Shown: in pieces, positions 1 to 9,139 of the stretch
Position numbering within the stretch: the stretch's first letter is position 1
How the letters are laid out: each line of letters begins with the position of its first letter
NCBI GenBank assembly: GCA_964654355.1
Contig: CAZZIQ010000004.1
Location: 1-52,624 of the forward strand
Length of the DNA stretch: 52,624 nucleotides
Direction: 5' to 3'
Source of the DNA: CAZZIQ01 sp964654355
Lineage (GTDB): Bacteria > Pseudomonadota > Gammaproteobacteria > GCF-002020875
Made by a program: the position numbers and the translations under genes
Notes under the pieces: generated by a model
Seen by the model: only the letters and a program-made list of their open reading frames with translations
Told to the model about the DNA's origin: nothing
Databases searched by the model: none

Positions 1-758
1 TGGCCCTGCAATAGACCGGCGTCCATTGCTTGCTGGTGGTAATCCCGCACCCAATCCTCAACCTGGCCGCGAGGCCAATCGATGTAACAATCACGCAGCA
101 GCGAAACCAAGTCGTAGGTGATTGGCCCCCAGACCGCATCCTGAAAATCAATCACGCCCGGATTGGCTCCGGAAAGATGCATCAGATTGCGCGAGTGGTA
201 ATCGCGGTGCACACACACCTGCGGTTGCACCTGCGCGCTCTCGACCAAGCGGACGAAGACCGACTCCAAGCCAACGTCGGTCGCCAAATCCAAACCTAGG
301 TGCCGCTGCAAGAACCAATCCACGAACAACTGCATCTCGTTACGCAGCAAAGTCGCGTCATAGCGCGGCAGCGACCCGTCGTCCTGGCAACGCTGCAGCT
401 GTAGCAGAGCCTGCATGGCATCACCGTAGAGATGGCCCACACTGTCAGCATCGAGACAGCTGAGGTAGGCCTGCTGGCCCAGATCATCCAACAACAGAAA
501 TCCTTGTTCAGACTCCGCGGCATGCACCACCGGCGCATTCAGGCCGAGGTCACGCAGCTGCGCGGCAATCCGTACGAACGGCCGGGTATCCTCCTGCGGC
601 GGGGGCGCATCCATCGCAATGCGCGTCAGGCCATTCGGTAAAAACACCCGAAAATAACGGCGAAAACTGGCATCCGAGGAGGCCGGCTGAAGGTCTTCGA
701 CGGGGAGCTGCAAATCGTTCTGCAGCCAGTGGCGCAGGGCCTGTTCTCGATGCGGCAT
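1..758 (-). CDS. amgK: N-acetylmuramate/N-acetylglucosamine kinase AmgK (3' end outside window)
   Basis: An aminoglycoside-phosphotransferase-fold kinase, read on the minus strand from ATG at 758; 252 codons are visible and the C-terminus runs off the left edge. The catalytic loop HRDYHSRN lies near residues 184-191 and the metal-binding DFQDA near 204-208, followed by WGPITYDLVSLLRD, which is typical of the AmgK branch rather than of antibiotic kinases. AmgK phosphorylates the anomeric carbon of MurNAc and GlcNAc in cytosolic muropeptide recycling, and MurU then makes the UDP sugar. It is divergent from lptD with 64 bp between start codons, the arrangement known in pseudomonads; murU would be expected just beyond the left edge. 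The family is clear; exact sugar specificity is inferred from family and context. Confidence 0.88.
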   Translation of the reverse strand, partial: MPHREQALRHWLQNDLQLPVEDLQPASSDASFRRYFRVFLPNGLTRIAMDAPPPQEDTRPFVRIAAQLRDLGLNAPVVHAAESEQGFLLLDDLGQQAYLSCLDADSVGHLYGDAMQALLQLQRCQDDGSLPRYDATLLRNEMQLFVDWFLQRHLGLDLATDVGLESVFVRLVESAQVQPQVCVHRDYHSRNLMHLSGANPGVIDFQDAVWGPITYDLVSLLRDCYIDWPRGQVEDWVRDYHQQAMDAGLLQG

Positions 759-775
759 GAGCGGCGGGGTTCCAG

Positions 776-802
776 TAGAATGCTGCGGATCTGTTCATTC
801 TA
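776..802. promoter_or_regulatory. Inverted repeat between amgK and lptD
   Basis: TAGAATG (776-782) and its exact reverse complement CATTCTA (796-802) are separated by 13 bp, with half-site starts 20 bp apart, about two helical turns. Each arm contains TAGAAT, a plausible sigma-70 -10 element, one facing lptD and the other facing amgK. No convincing -35 hexamer accompanies either. It could be paired divergent -10 boxes, a repressor operator, or chance. Confidence 0.4.
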
Positions 803-822
803 ACGCGCACGCCCAGGCTTCG

Positions 823-3230
823 ATGCAGCACTCCATACCGCTTACTCTGTCCGCCCTCGCTCTCGCGATCAGTTCCGCAGCCCACGGCGAGGTGGTGCAA
901 CGCTGCATTCCAGGCCCTGATGGTGGCTGGCTTTGCGGTGAGCGCAGCCGGATTGGCTTGCCCGCACCGGGATCCTTCGCCCAGAAAAGTGCACCGGCCA
1001 AACCGAGCATCACGCCCCAGCCTGCTCCCCCTGCAAGAACGACTGCTGCACCCAGTCAGTCCGCTCCGCCTGCACCGATCGAAGTGGCGCCCACCGTAAC
1101 CACCAAAAGCCCGTCAGCGCCACAGCCCACACCACGCCCGCAAGAACCCGCAGCAGCAGCCGTAACCGCACCGCGCGAACCCACGCCCGCTCCAGTCTCA
1201 CAAACGTTGGCTGCCGAGCCCGCAACCCCACCACGCTTCGCTGGGAACCTGCGTCCAGCGGCCGATGCCGGCACCCGCGTTGCCAGCTTCCCCGAGTCCA
1301 CCATCGCAGATGCGCAGAATCCGTTCTGTCGCGTGCTGGGTGTTGAAGAAATCGCCCCGCACAGTGGAGACCGTGACCAACTGCCGCTCGACATCCTCGC
1401 CGATCAGGCGGAGTCGATTGACCAGAAGAACTTCAACTACCAAGGCAATGTCCGCGCCGATCATGGCGACCAACGCCTGCGCGCCGACTTCGTCCACTAC
1501 GACTCTGAAAACGGCGTCATGGAAGCCTGGGACAATGTGCAACTGATTGAGCCTGGCCAGCATGCGGTCGGCAGCCATGCTCGCATTGACCAAGAAGCGA
1601 ACACCGGCGTACTGGATGACGCGGCCTACCGTATGGTCGCTAGCCATGCCAGCGGGCGCGCAGACCAAGTGATCAAAGAGGGCGACTGGATTCGTCGCTA
1701 TGTTGGCGACGCCACCTACTCCACCTGTGATCCAGAGCGTCGCAGCTGGGAGCTCAAGGCTGATGAAGTGCGCCTCGACCTGCAAGAAGGCTGGGGCGAA
1801 GCCTGGAACACCAAGCTCTACCTAGGGAGCGTCCCGGTGTTCTACACCCCGTACCACAGCTTCCCGATCGATGATCGGCGCAAGAGCGGTTTCTTGACGC
1901 CAAGCTTCGGCAGCAAGAAAGCCGGCGATGATGTCTTCTATGAAGTCCAGGCGCCGTGGTATTGGAACATTGCACCCAATCAAGACGCCACGATTACCCC
2001 ACGCGCCATTAGCCGACGCGGCTTAATGATGGGCGGCCAATATCGCTACCTCATGCCCAGCTTCAAGGGCACCGTCGACGGGGAATTCCTACTCAATGAC
2101 AGCACGTACAATGATGACCGCTACTCGCTGAAAGTACTCCACGACGGCACCCCAGCAGATGGCTGGACCTATGACATTAATTACAGCCGCCTGTCCGATA
2201 AAGACTACTTCACCGACTTCGGCAATACGCTAGGAATCAGCAGTACGACCCACCTTGAGCAAACGGTCGTTGCGCACTACACCGCCCCCACTTGGGACGT
2301 CAATATCAAGGCCCAAGACTGGTACACCGTCGATAAAACCATTTCAACGGACGACCAGCCCTACCAGCGCTTGCCAGAAGTGACCGCAAACTGGGCACGC
2401 CCAAGTGAAGATGAGCAACTCAACTGGCGCGCAAACGGTGGCATCACCTATTTCACCCATGAAACGAAAGTCGATGGCTCTCGCCTGCATCTTCAGCCGG
2501 GCGTGAGTTATCGCAAGAATTTCATGGGAGGTGCCATTTACCTCCAACCCGACGTACAGGTAGATCATGTTCGCTACGAACTTGATAGCGGCGCCAGCAC
2601 CAGCCCAACCCGCACAACGCCGACTTATTCACTGACGAGTGGACTATTCCTCGAGCGCGAGTTTGAGATGGGTTCCGAACCTAACGGCTGGTTTGGCACG
2701 CAATGGGTACAAACCTTGGAACCCACGCTGACCTATACCTATGTNNNNNNNNNNNNNNNNNNNNNNNNNNNNNNNNNNNNNNNNNNNNNNNNNNNNNNNN
2801 NNNNNNNNNNNNNNNNNNNNNNNNNNNNNNNNNNNNNNNNNNNNGCGATGCACACATCTTCAACGCACGTTATCTGTACGATCGGAACAACAACAAAGAG
2901 CAGTACGATCTGTCCACTGCATGGCGCTTGAACAGCAACTGGAACCTGCTCGCCCGCTACAACTATGAGCTGGATGATGCAGCGAGCAGTGGCTCGCATG
3001 AGCTTGAAGAACTCTACGGCATTGCTTATGACACCTGCTGCTGGGGCGCGCGCATGACCTATCAGCGCTACCAAACGGGTACGCTGAATGGCTCACCAAG
3101 CTACGATCACATTTGGTTCTTGGTGCTTGAACTGAAGGGACTCACCGGGCTAGGCAGCCGCCAGTCACTCGAAGAGACCCTCGAACAAAGCATCATTGGC
3201 TACACCCAAAAGCCGCTTGCGGCGTATTAA
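823..3230 (+). CDS. lptD: LPS-assembly outer membrane protein LptD (interrupted by assembly gap)
   Basis: The outer-membrane beta-barrel that, with LptE, inserts lipopolysaccharide into the outer leaflet. ATG at 823 gives a signal peptide ending near residue 22 (cleavage after SSAAHG). A Pro/Ala-rich linker follows (about residues 50-150), then an LptA-like jellyroll (about 190-310, beginning DILADQAESIDQKNFNYQG), then the barrel. The C-terminal part has the vicinal cysteine pair TCCW (about 3030-3047) used in the inter-domain disulfides, and the ELKGL signature. The reading frame changes across the N run at 2745-2844 only because 100 is not a multiple of three; the two parts belong to one gene. 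Comparison with E. coli LptD suggests that roughly 100-140 barrel residues are missing. surA follows 13 bp downstream. Confidence 0.93.
2745..2844. other. Assembly gap of 100 Ns inside lptD
   Basis: Exactly 100 consecutive Ns. This round number is the usual placeholder for a scaffold gap of unknown size, not a measured length. The protein reads well up to LTYTYV before it and resumes at DAHIFNARYLYD after it. Confidence 0.98.
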
Positions 3231-3243
3231 TCGAATTCACCCC

Positions 3244-4545
3244 ATGTACAACTTTCGCCTTCGTCACCTCCTTCCCCTGATCACAGCCAGTGTGATCGGA
3301 ATGGGAACGGCGCACGCTCAAATCGATTCGGTCGACCGCATCCTGGCGATTGTGAACAGCGACGTGATTGTGGAATCTGAGGTGCGCGGGGAGTTGGCAT
3401 CCACGCTGAAGAAACTCGAAGAACGCGGAGTAGCCGTGCGCTCCGTGCCTACGCTCGCCCGCCAAATCTTGGAACAGCTGATTCTGCAACGTGTGCAGCT
3501 ACAAGAAGCAGAACAATCGGGCATTCGCGTAAGCGAGGAAGAATTAAGCCGCGCCATCAACCGTCTCGCCGAAAACAACAAGCTTAGCCTCGCTGAATTC
3601 CGTGATGCCGTTGAAAATGAAGGCATGGACTATTTACAGTTCCGCGAAGACCTGCGCCACGATCTACTGCTCGCTCGGCTCAAAACCCAAAAGGTTGAAC
3701 GTCGCATTGAAGTCAGCGATGCCGAAGTAGATGCCTATGTATCGACACTCAATCTGAAAGCAGATGCGATCAGTGCGTGGCATCTCGGTCATATCCTGAT
3801 CGGACTGCCCGACGCGGCCAGTCCGGAACAAGTGCAGGCCGCATTGCAAAAAGCTCAGGATCTTGCCAATCGGGCACGCCAGGGCGCTGATTTTGCTCAG
3901 CTGGCGATTGAAAACTCCGAGGCCCAGGATGCACTGGAAGGCGGCGATCTCGGCTGGCGCAAAAAAGGTGAAATCCCCAGTCTTTTCGCCGAGACGGTCA
4001 TGGCCCTCAACGAGGGTGAAATCAGCGACCCACTCCGGAGCGGGAGCGGCTTTCATTTGGTTAAGTTGATTGAAACCCAGCGCGAACAGACCCAACACGT
4101 CGTACAAAAAACCAAGGCACGCCACATTCTGCTGCGCACCAATGAACTTGTTTCTAATGATGACGCCCAGCTAAAACTGAATCAGCTGCGTGAACGCATC
4201 ATTGGTGGCGATGACTTTGCTGAACTCGCCCGTGCTCACTCCGAAGATGGCTCGGCGCGCTCCGGCGGCGACCTCGGCTGGGTCAATCCTGCCGACCTCG
4301 TGCCAGAATTCGTTGAAGAAATGGACAAACTTCAGGCAAATGAGGTCAGCGTTCCGTTTAAATCACGGTTTGGCTGGCACATTATCCAAGTCCAAGATCG
4401 TCGCCAAGAAGACAACACCCAAGAATTTCTCGCCGCACAAGCGCGCGAACTGATTCGCAAACGTAAGATCGAAGAGGAAACGGAAAACTGGCTGCGTCGT
4501 CTGCGCGATGAAGCCTATGTCGAATATCGCCTCGACGATCTATAA
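3244..4545 (+). CDS. surA: Periplasmic chaperone and peptidyl-prolyl isomerase SurA
   Basis: A periplasmic chaperone that escorts outer-membrane proteins, LptD above all, to the BAM complex. ATG at 3244 gives a 433-residue protein, close to the usual size. The signal peptide ends at THAQA-like GTAHA near residue 22, giving mature Q-IDSVDRILAIVNSDVI, the classic SurA N-domain start. Two parvulin (PpiC) domains follow, starting near residues 177 (AWHLGHILIG) and 290 (ARHILLR), each with a GGDLGW motif, then the C-terminal helix. It lies 13 bp after lptD and just before pdxA, the standard gammaproteobacterial order. A TTG or GTG further upstream would lengthen it, but the signal peptide fixes this start. 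Confidence 0.96.
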   Translation: MYNFRLRHLLPLITASVIGMGTAHAQIDSVDRILAIVNSDVIVESEVRGELASTLKKLEERGVAVRSVPTLARQILEQLILQRVQLQEAEQSGIRVSEEELSRAINRLAENNKLSLAEFRDAVENEGMDYLQFREDLRHDLLLARLKTQKVERRIEVSDAEVDAYVSTLNLKADAISAWHLGHILIGLPDAASPEQVQAALQKAQDLANRARQGADFAQLAIENSEAQDALEGGDLGWRKKGEIPSLFAETVMALNEGEISDPLRSGSGFHLVKLIETQREQTQHVVQKTKARHILLRTNELVSNDDAQLKLNQLRERIIGGDDFAELARAHSEDGSARSGGDLGWVNPADLVPEFVEEMDKLQANEVSVPFKSRFGWHIIQVQDRRQEDNTQEFLAAQARELIRKRKIEEETENWLRRLRDEAYVEYRLDDL

Positions 4546-4562
4546 GCATTCTTGGCTACCCT

Positions 4563-5555
4563 TTGAGCACCTCCACACCTCTGCTACTGACGCCGGGTGA
4601 GCCCGCAGGAATTGGCCCGGATCTCGCCGTTGAACTTGCCCAGGAAGCCCGCAACCTCGATCTGGTCGTTTGCGCAGATCCTGCACTCCTCTCGACGCGT
4701 GCCGCACAACTGGGTGTGCCGCTCGAATTACATGACTGGCAACCCGGTCGCCCGGTCACGCGTAATCCGACCGAACTCTCCATTCTTCCCGTGACACTGA
4801 ATGCGAAGGTCGAGCCCGGCATCTTGAACCCTGAAGCCGCCAGCTACGTACTGGAAACGCTGCGCACCGCAACACAGTACTGCCTCGATCGACGCGCCAG
4901 CGGGCTGGTCACCGGCCCCATCCATAAAGGCATCATCAACCAAGCGCTTGCACAACCCTTCAGCGGACACACCGAGTTTTTACAAGAACTCAGTAGCGCA
5001 GAAACTGTTGTGATGATGCTCGCTAATTCGAAGATGCGTGTCGCACTGGCAACCACGCACCTCGCTTTAAAAGATGTGCCTGCTGCCATCACACGTAAGC
5101 GTTTAGACCCCATCCTGCGAACCCTGCATCACGACTTGAAAAATCAATTCGGCATCGCACAACCGCGAATCCTAGTCGCAGGTTTGAATCCGCATGCGGG
5201 CGAAGATGGTCATCTCGGAAGCGAAGAAATCGAAACCATCACGCCCGTGGTTCAGGCACTCCAAGCTGAGGGCATGCACTTACGCGGCCCCCTGCCTGCA
5301 GACACGCTCTTCACCGAAAAGAATCTCAACCACTGCGATGCCGTGTTGGCCATGTTCCATGATCAAGGCCTGCCCGTTTTGAAATACGCTGGCTTTGGCG
5401 AATCCGTCAACATCACCTTAGGCCTGCCGTTCATTCGCACTTCGGTCGATCACGGCACCGCACTTGAGCTTGCCGGAACCGGTGCGGCCGAACTCAGCAG
5501 TCTGCGCGCAGCAATCGCGCAAGCGGACATCTTGCGCCGCAATCTGCATCCATAA
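4563..5555 (+). CDS. pdxA: 4-hydroxythreonine-4-phosphate dehydrogenase PdxA
   Basis: Oxidises 4-phosphohydroxy-L-threonine in the deoxyxylulose-5-phosphate-dependent vitamin B6 pathway, working with PdxJ. The start is a TTG at 4563, giving 330 residues against 329 in E. coli; no earlier ATG fits, because the N-terminal LLLTPGEPAGIGPDL motif begins within ten residues. The three metal-binding histidines are visible in THLALKD (about 166), LNPHAGEDG (about 211) and MFHDQGLPVLKY (about 266). No clear Shine-Dalgarno sequence precedes the TTG, which suggests low translation or coupling to surA, whose stop is 17 bp upstream. Confidence 0.95.
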   Translation: MSTSTPLLLTPGEPAGIGPDLAVELAQEARNLDLVVCADPALLSTRAAQLGVPLELHDWQPGRPVTRNPTELSILPVTLNAKVEPGILNPEAASYVLETLRTATQYCLDRRASGLVTGPIHKGIINQALAQPFSGHTEFLQELSSAETVVMMLANSKMRVALATTHLALKDVPAAITRKRLDPILRTLHHDLKNQFGIAQPRILVAGLNPHAGEDGHLGSEEIETITPVVQALQAEGMHLRGPLPADTLFTEKNLNHCDAVLAMFHDQGLPVLKYAGFGESVNITLGLPFIRTSVDHGTALELAGTGAAELSSLRAAIAQADILRRNLHP

Positions 5556-5565
5556 TCGAGGCCGT

Positions 5566-6603
5566 ATGATGCGATTTCTGGTCGCGCTCGTCTGCAGCAT
5601 TGCACTTCTGATTCCACTCAGCAGCGCCATACGAGCTGCCGAAATTGATAGCGTCTCGACCCGCGAGCTGCCACTGGAAGATGTTCGCAGTGAGCTCAAT
5701 CGTTTATTAAATAAGCGGATCCAGCAGGGCATACAACGCGCCAATCAACCCACCTCATCATTTACCGATCCTGAAGATCTCATCTCTTCCGAGATACGCA
5801 ATTACTGCGATGAAGATCTACTCTACACCGAACTACGGAAGGCCATCTTCCAATCCTTCACTGCTTCTTGGGGTTTAAAAGGCTACGACCTCGATCGGCA
5901 ATTACGCGAGCAGCTTGCCGGCAAGAGCTATAGCACAGCGCTGGAAGACTCAATTTATCGTGATATCAGTTACCTCGAAGGCTTCTCTCTGAATCTCAAA
6001 GGACTCAGCGACGTTGCCAAGGTCAATGGAACCCTAATTGGCTTGGATAAGCTTGGGCATTTCTTTGCAGAAGGCTGGCAATACTTCGAAATCAGCAATG
6101 AAGTTGATCGCTCTATTACCGATGCGATGCTTTGGGGCCAGCAGAAAGAGAGGGGGCTGTTCGGCTTTACCACCACGGGTGTGTTCTCCTATGCCGACCT
6201 CGCCACCAATCTCGATGGCTGGCGTTTCTGGAACAAGATTTTGCTCAAGCAATCCGATCCACTAAAAAGTCTACCTGCTCGAATTCTTGAACAACCCTAT
6301 GTGCGCTGCGAGATTCAAATTCTAGATTCCATCCAAAAGCTACAGCTGGTGCGTGCATGGGAGATCCAAAGCGACTTTGATATTGCTGACTACGTCAATC
6401 CAGCTTGGGATGAGGGCATCAACTGCAACCTCTATGCAACTCGCGAAATTGAAGAAAAGGTCATGACGCGCGCGCACCAACTGGCGCCGAGTTTCACCTG
6501 CCCAAGCAGTAGTACGGCCTGCCGCTGGGCGACTGTACGCTATGAGCCGTTTGCGCAACAGGTTTTACATCCAGCCTGCCGCGCCTATGGAGAGCGGCTG
6601 TGA
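5566..6603 (+). CDS. Secreted cysteine-containing protein of unknown function
   Basis: I do not recognise a characterised family. Two adjacent ATGs (5566 and 5569) precede a good signal peptide (MMRFLVALVCSIALLIPLSS, cleavage near AIRAA). The mature protein of about 320 residues contains six cysteines (YCDED, VRCEI, INCNL, FTCPS, TACRW, PACRA), an even number that would suit periplasmic disulfides. A central segment reads GLDKLGHFFAEGWQYFEIS; its D-K-x-x-H-F core resembles a motif in some small periplasmic or lipoprotein families (DUF2279-like), but that is only a resemblance. Its TGA overlaps the GTG of rsmA, so the two are probably translationally coupled. It sits in the conserved pdxA-rsmA junction, where E. 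coli has no such gene. Confidence 0.8.
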   Translation: MMRFLVALVCSIALLIPLSSAIRAAEIDSVSTRELPLEDVRSELNRLLNKRIQQGIQRANQPTSSFTDPEDLISSEIRNYCDEDLLYTELRKAIFQSFTASWGLKGYDLDRQLREQLAGKSYSTALEDSIYRDISYLEGFSLNLKGLSDVAKVNGTLIGLDKLGHFFAEGWQYFEISNEVDRSITDAMLWGQQKERGLFGFTTTGVFSYADLATNLDGWRFWNKILLKQSDPLKSLPARILEQPYVRCEIQILDSIQKLQLVRAWEIQSDFDIADYVNPAWDEGINCNLYATREIEEKVMTRAHQLAPSFTCPSSSTACRWATVRYEPFAQQVLHPACRAYGERL

Positions 6604-7403
6604 GCCACCGCCCACGCAAACGCTTTGGCCAAAACTTTTTGCATGATGCAGGCGTACTACGACGGATGTTGAATGCAATTCGTCCTCAACCGAACGATGT
6701 CATGGTCGAAATCGGTCCTGGCGAAGGCGCTTTGACTACCCTCTTATTGCAACAGCTGCAGCACCTCGATGTGATTGAAATTGATCACGATCTGGCGCCC
6801 CGCCTTCAGACCCACTGCGAATCCAATGCGCATGGCGCGCCGCTAGGCGCACTTACAATTCATCAAGCCGACGCCCTGCAATTCGACTTCTCGAGTCTTA
6901 TTCCCCCTCAAAGAGAACTACGCGTTGTGGGCAATCTGCCCTACAACATCTCCACACCCTTGCTGTTCCATATCTTCGAATCCGCAAACCGAATCGCAGA
7001 CTGTCACTTCTTACTACAAAAAGAAGTCGTTGAGCGCATGGCCGCCACGCCAAACAGCAAGACCTATGGTCGCCTCTCGGTCATGACGCAATGGCGCTGC
7101 CAAGTAGAGCCTTTATTCAAGGTTGGCCCTGGCGCATTCCGACCCGCCCCCAAAGTGGATTCGATGTTTGTACGCCTCATTCCCTATCCGGCCCCACCAT
7201 GGCCCGTGAATGATTTTCAGCACTTCAGCGCCATCGTTACTACCGCTTTTGCCCAGCGCCGCAAAACACTGCGAAACGCCCTACAATCCATGGCAACAGC
7301 AGAAACCATCGCTGCTGCCGACATTGACCCCGGTCTCCGCGCCGAGAGCCTAAGCCCTGCCGATTTTGTTCGGCTCAGCAACCAGCTCATACCGACCACC
7401 TAA
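6600..7403 (+). CDS. rsmA: 16S rRNA (A1518/A1519) dimethyltransferase RsmA/KsgA
   Basis: Dimethylates two adjacent adenosines in the loop of helix 45 of 16S rRNA, a late small-subunit assembly checkpoint; its loss gives kasugamycin resistance. The GTG start at 6600 overlaps the preceding TGA (GTGA) and gives 267 residues. Diagnostic motifs are RFGQNFLHD near residue 8, the SAM-binding EIGPGEGALT near 38, the catalytic NLPYNISTPLLFH near 118, and GAFRPAPKVDS. The C-terminal helical domain (AQRRKTLRNAL) is intact. It is part of the lptD-to-apaH run. Confidence 0.96.
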   Translation: MSHRPRKRFGQNFLHDAGVLRRMLNAIRPQPNDVMVEIGPGEGALTTLLLQQLQHLDVIEIDHDLAPRLQTHCESNAHGAPLGALTIHQADALQFDFSSLIPPQRELRVVGNLPYNISTPLLFHIFESANRIADCHFLLQKEVVERMAATPNSKTYGRLSVMTQWRCQVEPLFKVGPGAFRPAPKVDSMFVRLIPYPAPPWPVNDFQHFSAIVTTAFAQRRKTLRNALQSMATAETIAAADIDPGLRAESLSPADFVRLSNQLIPTT

Positions 7404-7419
7404 CCGCATGAGGAGAAGC

Positions 7420-7896
7420 ATGATGAGCCTGTACCGCCATATCCTGATTGCGACCGACTACTCCGCAGCCGCACGACAAGTTGCCGAAAAAGGTTTCGCG
7501 CTCGCCAAAAACTGCGGCGCCCGTGTTTCGCTGCTGCATGTCGTCGAATACATCCCACCCTTCGATCTTTCCAGCGACCTCGTCCTGCCAGAATTTGATC
7601 TCGAACAAGAAATGCTCGAAAACGCACGCGAACGCATGCAGGATCTCACCAAGAAACAGGCACAAATACACGACATAGACGCCGAGGCCATTCAGAACTG
7701 GGTTGAGCTGGGCTCACCGAAAGAAGAGATCGTGCGCATCGCCGCGGAACGCGACGCAGACCTCATCGTGATGGGTAGTCATGGCACGCATGGGCTCGCG
7801 CTACTCCTCGGCTCCACGGCCAATGCCGTTTTACATCATGCCGGCTGCGACGTACTTGCCGTCCGCATCCAAGATTCTGACCAAACAAGCCATTGA
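7420..7896 (+). CDS. Universal stress protein, UspA family
   Basis: A single Usp domain of about 158 residues. AGGAG at 7411-7415 sits 4 bp before ATG 7420 and 7 bp before ATG 7423; either may be used. The N-terminal strand YRHILIATDYSAAA and the C-terminal nucleotide-binding motif G-x2-G-x9-G-S/T (in GSHGTHGLALLLGSTANAVL) are both present, which puts it in the ATP-binding UspFG/MJ0577-like subgroup. These proteins are induced by starvation and stress, but their client processes are poorly defined. It lies between rsmA and apaG, where E. coli has no gene, and 1 bp before the apaG start, so it is probably co-transcribed with apaGH. Confidence 0.92.
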   Translation: MMSLYRHILIATDYSAAARQVAEKGFALAKNCGARVSLLHVVEYIPPFDLSSDLVLPEFDLEQEMLENARERMQDLTKKQAQIHDIDAEAIQNWVELGSPKEEIVRIAAERDADLIVMGSHGTHGLALLLGSTANAVLHHAGCDVLAVRIQDSDQTSH

Positions 7897-7897
7897 T

Positions 7898-8284
7898 ATG
7901 AGTGATCAAAACGACCGATATGACATTGGGATTCAAGTACAAACCCGCTTCATCCCAGAGCAATCCGACCTCGCACGCAAACATCATGTGTTTGCCTACA
8001 CCATCACCATGAAGAACCAAGGTCAAGAACCGGCTCGCCTACAAACCCGCCACTGGGTCATCACGGATGCCAATGGCCGCGTGCAGGAGGTTCATGGTGA
8101 GGGTGTCGTCGGTGAGCACCCCTACTTGGTGCCGGGCGAAAGCTATCGCTATACCAGTGGAACCGTATTAGAAACACCGGTCGGTAGCATGCATGGCCGC
8201 TATCGTTGGACTGCCGACGATGGCACCGAATTTGAGGCGCCTATTCCTGCCTTCACGCTCGCCATCCCGGGCGCATTGCATTAA
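7898..8284 (+). CDS. apaG: ApaG family protein (Co2+/Mg2+ efflux-associated)
   Basis: A 128-residue single-domain immunoglobulin-like (DUF525) protein. ATG at 7898 is one base after the uspA stop. The family motif GEGVVGEHPYLVPGE and a Y-x-S-G-T segment (YRYTSGTVLETPVGSMHG) are intact. ApaG is linked genetically to cobalt resistance and magnesium efflux in Salmonella and binds nucleotides or pyrophosphate in some homologues; its molecular function is unsettled. It precedes apaH by 14 bp, the nearly invariant order. Confidence 0.94.
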   Translation: MSDQNDRYDIGIQVQTRFIPEQSDLARKHHVFAYTITMKNQGQEPARLQTRHWVITDANGRVQEVHGEGVVGEHPYLVPGESYRYTSGTVLETPVGSMHGRYRWTADDGTEFEAPIPAFTLAIPGALH

Positions 8285-8298
8285 CCTCGGTCGTTGCC

Positions 8299-9138
8299 GT
8301 GGCGACCTATGCAATCGGCGACCTGCAGGGCTGCCTTGAACCCCTCCAGCGTTTACTCGATGCGCTGAATTACGATCCTGCCGCAGACCAACTCTGGTTT
8401 GCCGGCGACTTGGTCAATCGTGGGCCGGATTCGCTCGCTACGCTGCGCTACGTGCGCCAGCTGACGAACATCCACAGCGTACTCGGCAACCATGACCTGC
8501 ACCTGCTCGCAGCTGCTCAGGGGGATCAGCGCTATGACCGTCCTGGCGACACCCTGCGCGAAGTCTTGGAAGCCGAGGATGCGGAAGACTTGTTGGGCTG
8601 GCTGCGTCAACGACCGCTCTTACACCATGACCCCGACCTCAACTTCACGCTGGTACATGCCGGCTTGCCGCCACAGTGGGACCTAACCCAAGCGCAGCAA
8701 GCCGCACACGAAGTGGAAACCCTGCTTCAAGGCGAGCAACAGAATGTGTTTCTGGCGGAGATGTATGGCAACGAGCCGACGCAATGGACGCCCGACCTAG
8801 AAGGCATGGCGCGCGCACGCGTCACTGTTAATTGTTTCACGCGTATGCGCTACTGTACGGCTGAAGGTCAGTTAGACCTCAAAAGCAAAGGCGCGCCCGG
8901 CACTCACCCACCCTCGGTTCGTCCGTGGTTTGAGTGGGAGCATCGCAAGACGCAAAACCTGCGCGTACTGTTTGGACATTGGTCAACGGTCGGCGCACGC
9001 CAAGTCACCGAGAACGTATGGTGCTTGGATTCAGGTTGCCTCTGGGGCGGCCAACTCAGCGCCTTCCATTTGGAAGAGCCGCGCTATATTCAGATGGATT
9101 GCCCGAGTTACAAAACGCCGGGTCAGGTTCGAGCTTAG
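8299..9138 (+). CDS. apaH: Symmetrical bis(5'-nucleosyl)-tetraphosphatase ApaH
   Basis: Hydrolyses Ap4A to two ADP and, as established in E. coli, also removes Np4 caps from RNA 5' ends under stress. The start is GTG at 8299, leading straight into ATYAIGDLQGC; 279 residues match the usual length of about 280. Calcineurin-like metallophosphoesterase motifs are visible: GDLQGC (near 7), GDLVNRGPDS (near 36), GNHDLHLL (near 66), and a late GHWS. It ends one base before the folA stop on the other strand, so the two genes converge with no room for a terminator. Confidence 0.96.
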   Translation: MATYAIGDLQGCLEPLQRLLDALNYDPAADQLWFAGDLVNRGPDSLATLRYVRQLTNIHSVLGNHDLHLLAAAQGDQRYDRPGDTLREVLEAEDAEDLLGWLRQRPLLHHDPDLNFTLVHAGLPPQWDLTQAQQAAHEVETLLQGEQQNVFLAEMYGNEPTQWTPDLEGMARARVTVNCFTRMRYCTAEGQLDLKSKGAPGTHPPSVRPWFEWEHRKTQNLRVLFGHWSTVGARQVTENVWCLDSGCLWGGQLSAFHLEEPRYIQMDCPSYKTPGQVRA

Positions 9139-9139
9139 A

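Noticed and set aside
2740..2931. Apparent frameshift in lptD
   Set aside because: Caused by the 100-N placeholder, which is not a multiple of three. Both halves are normal LptD.
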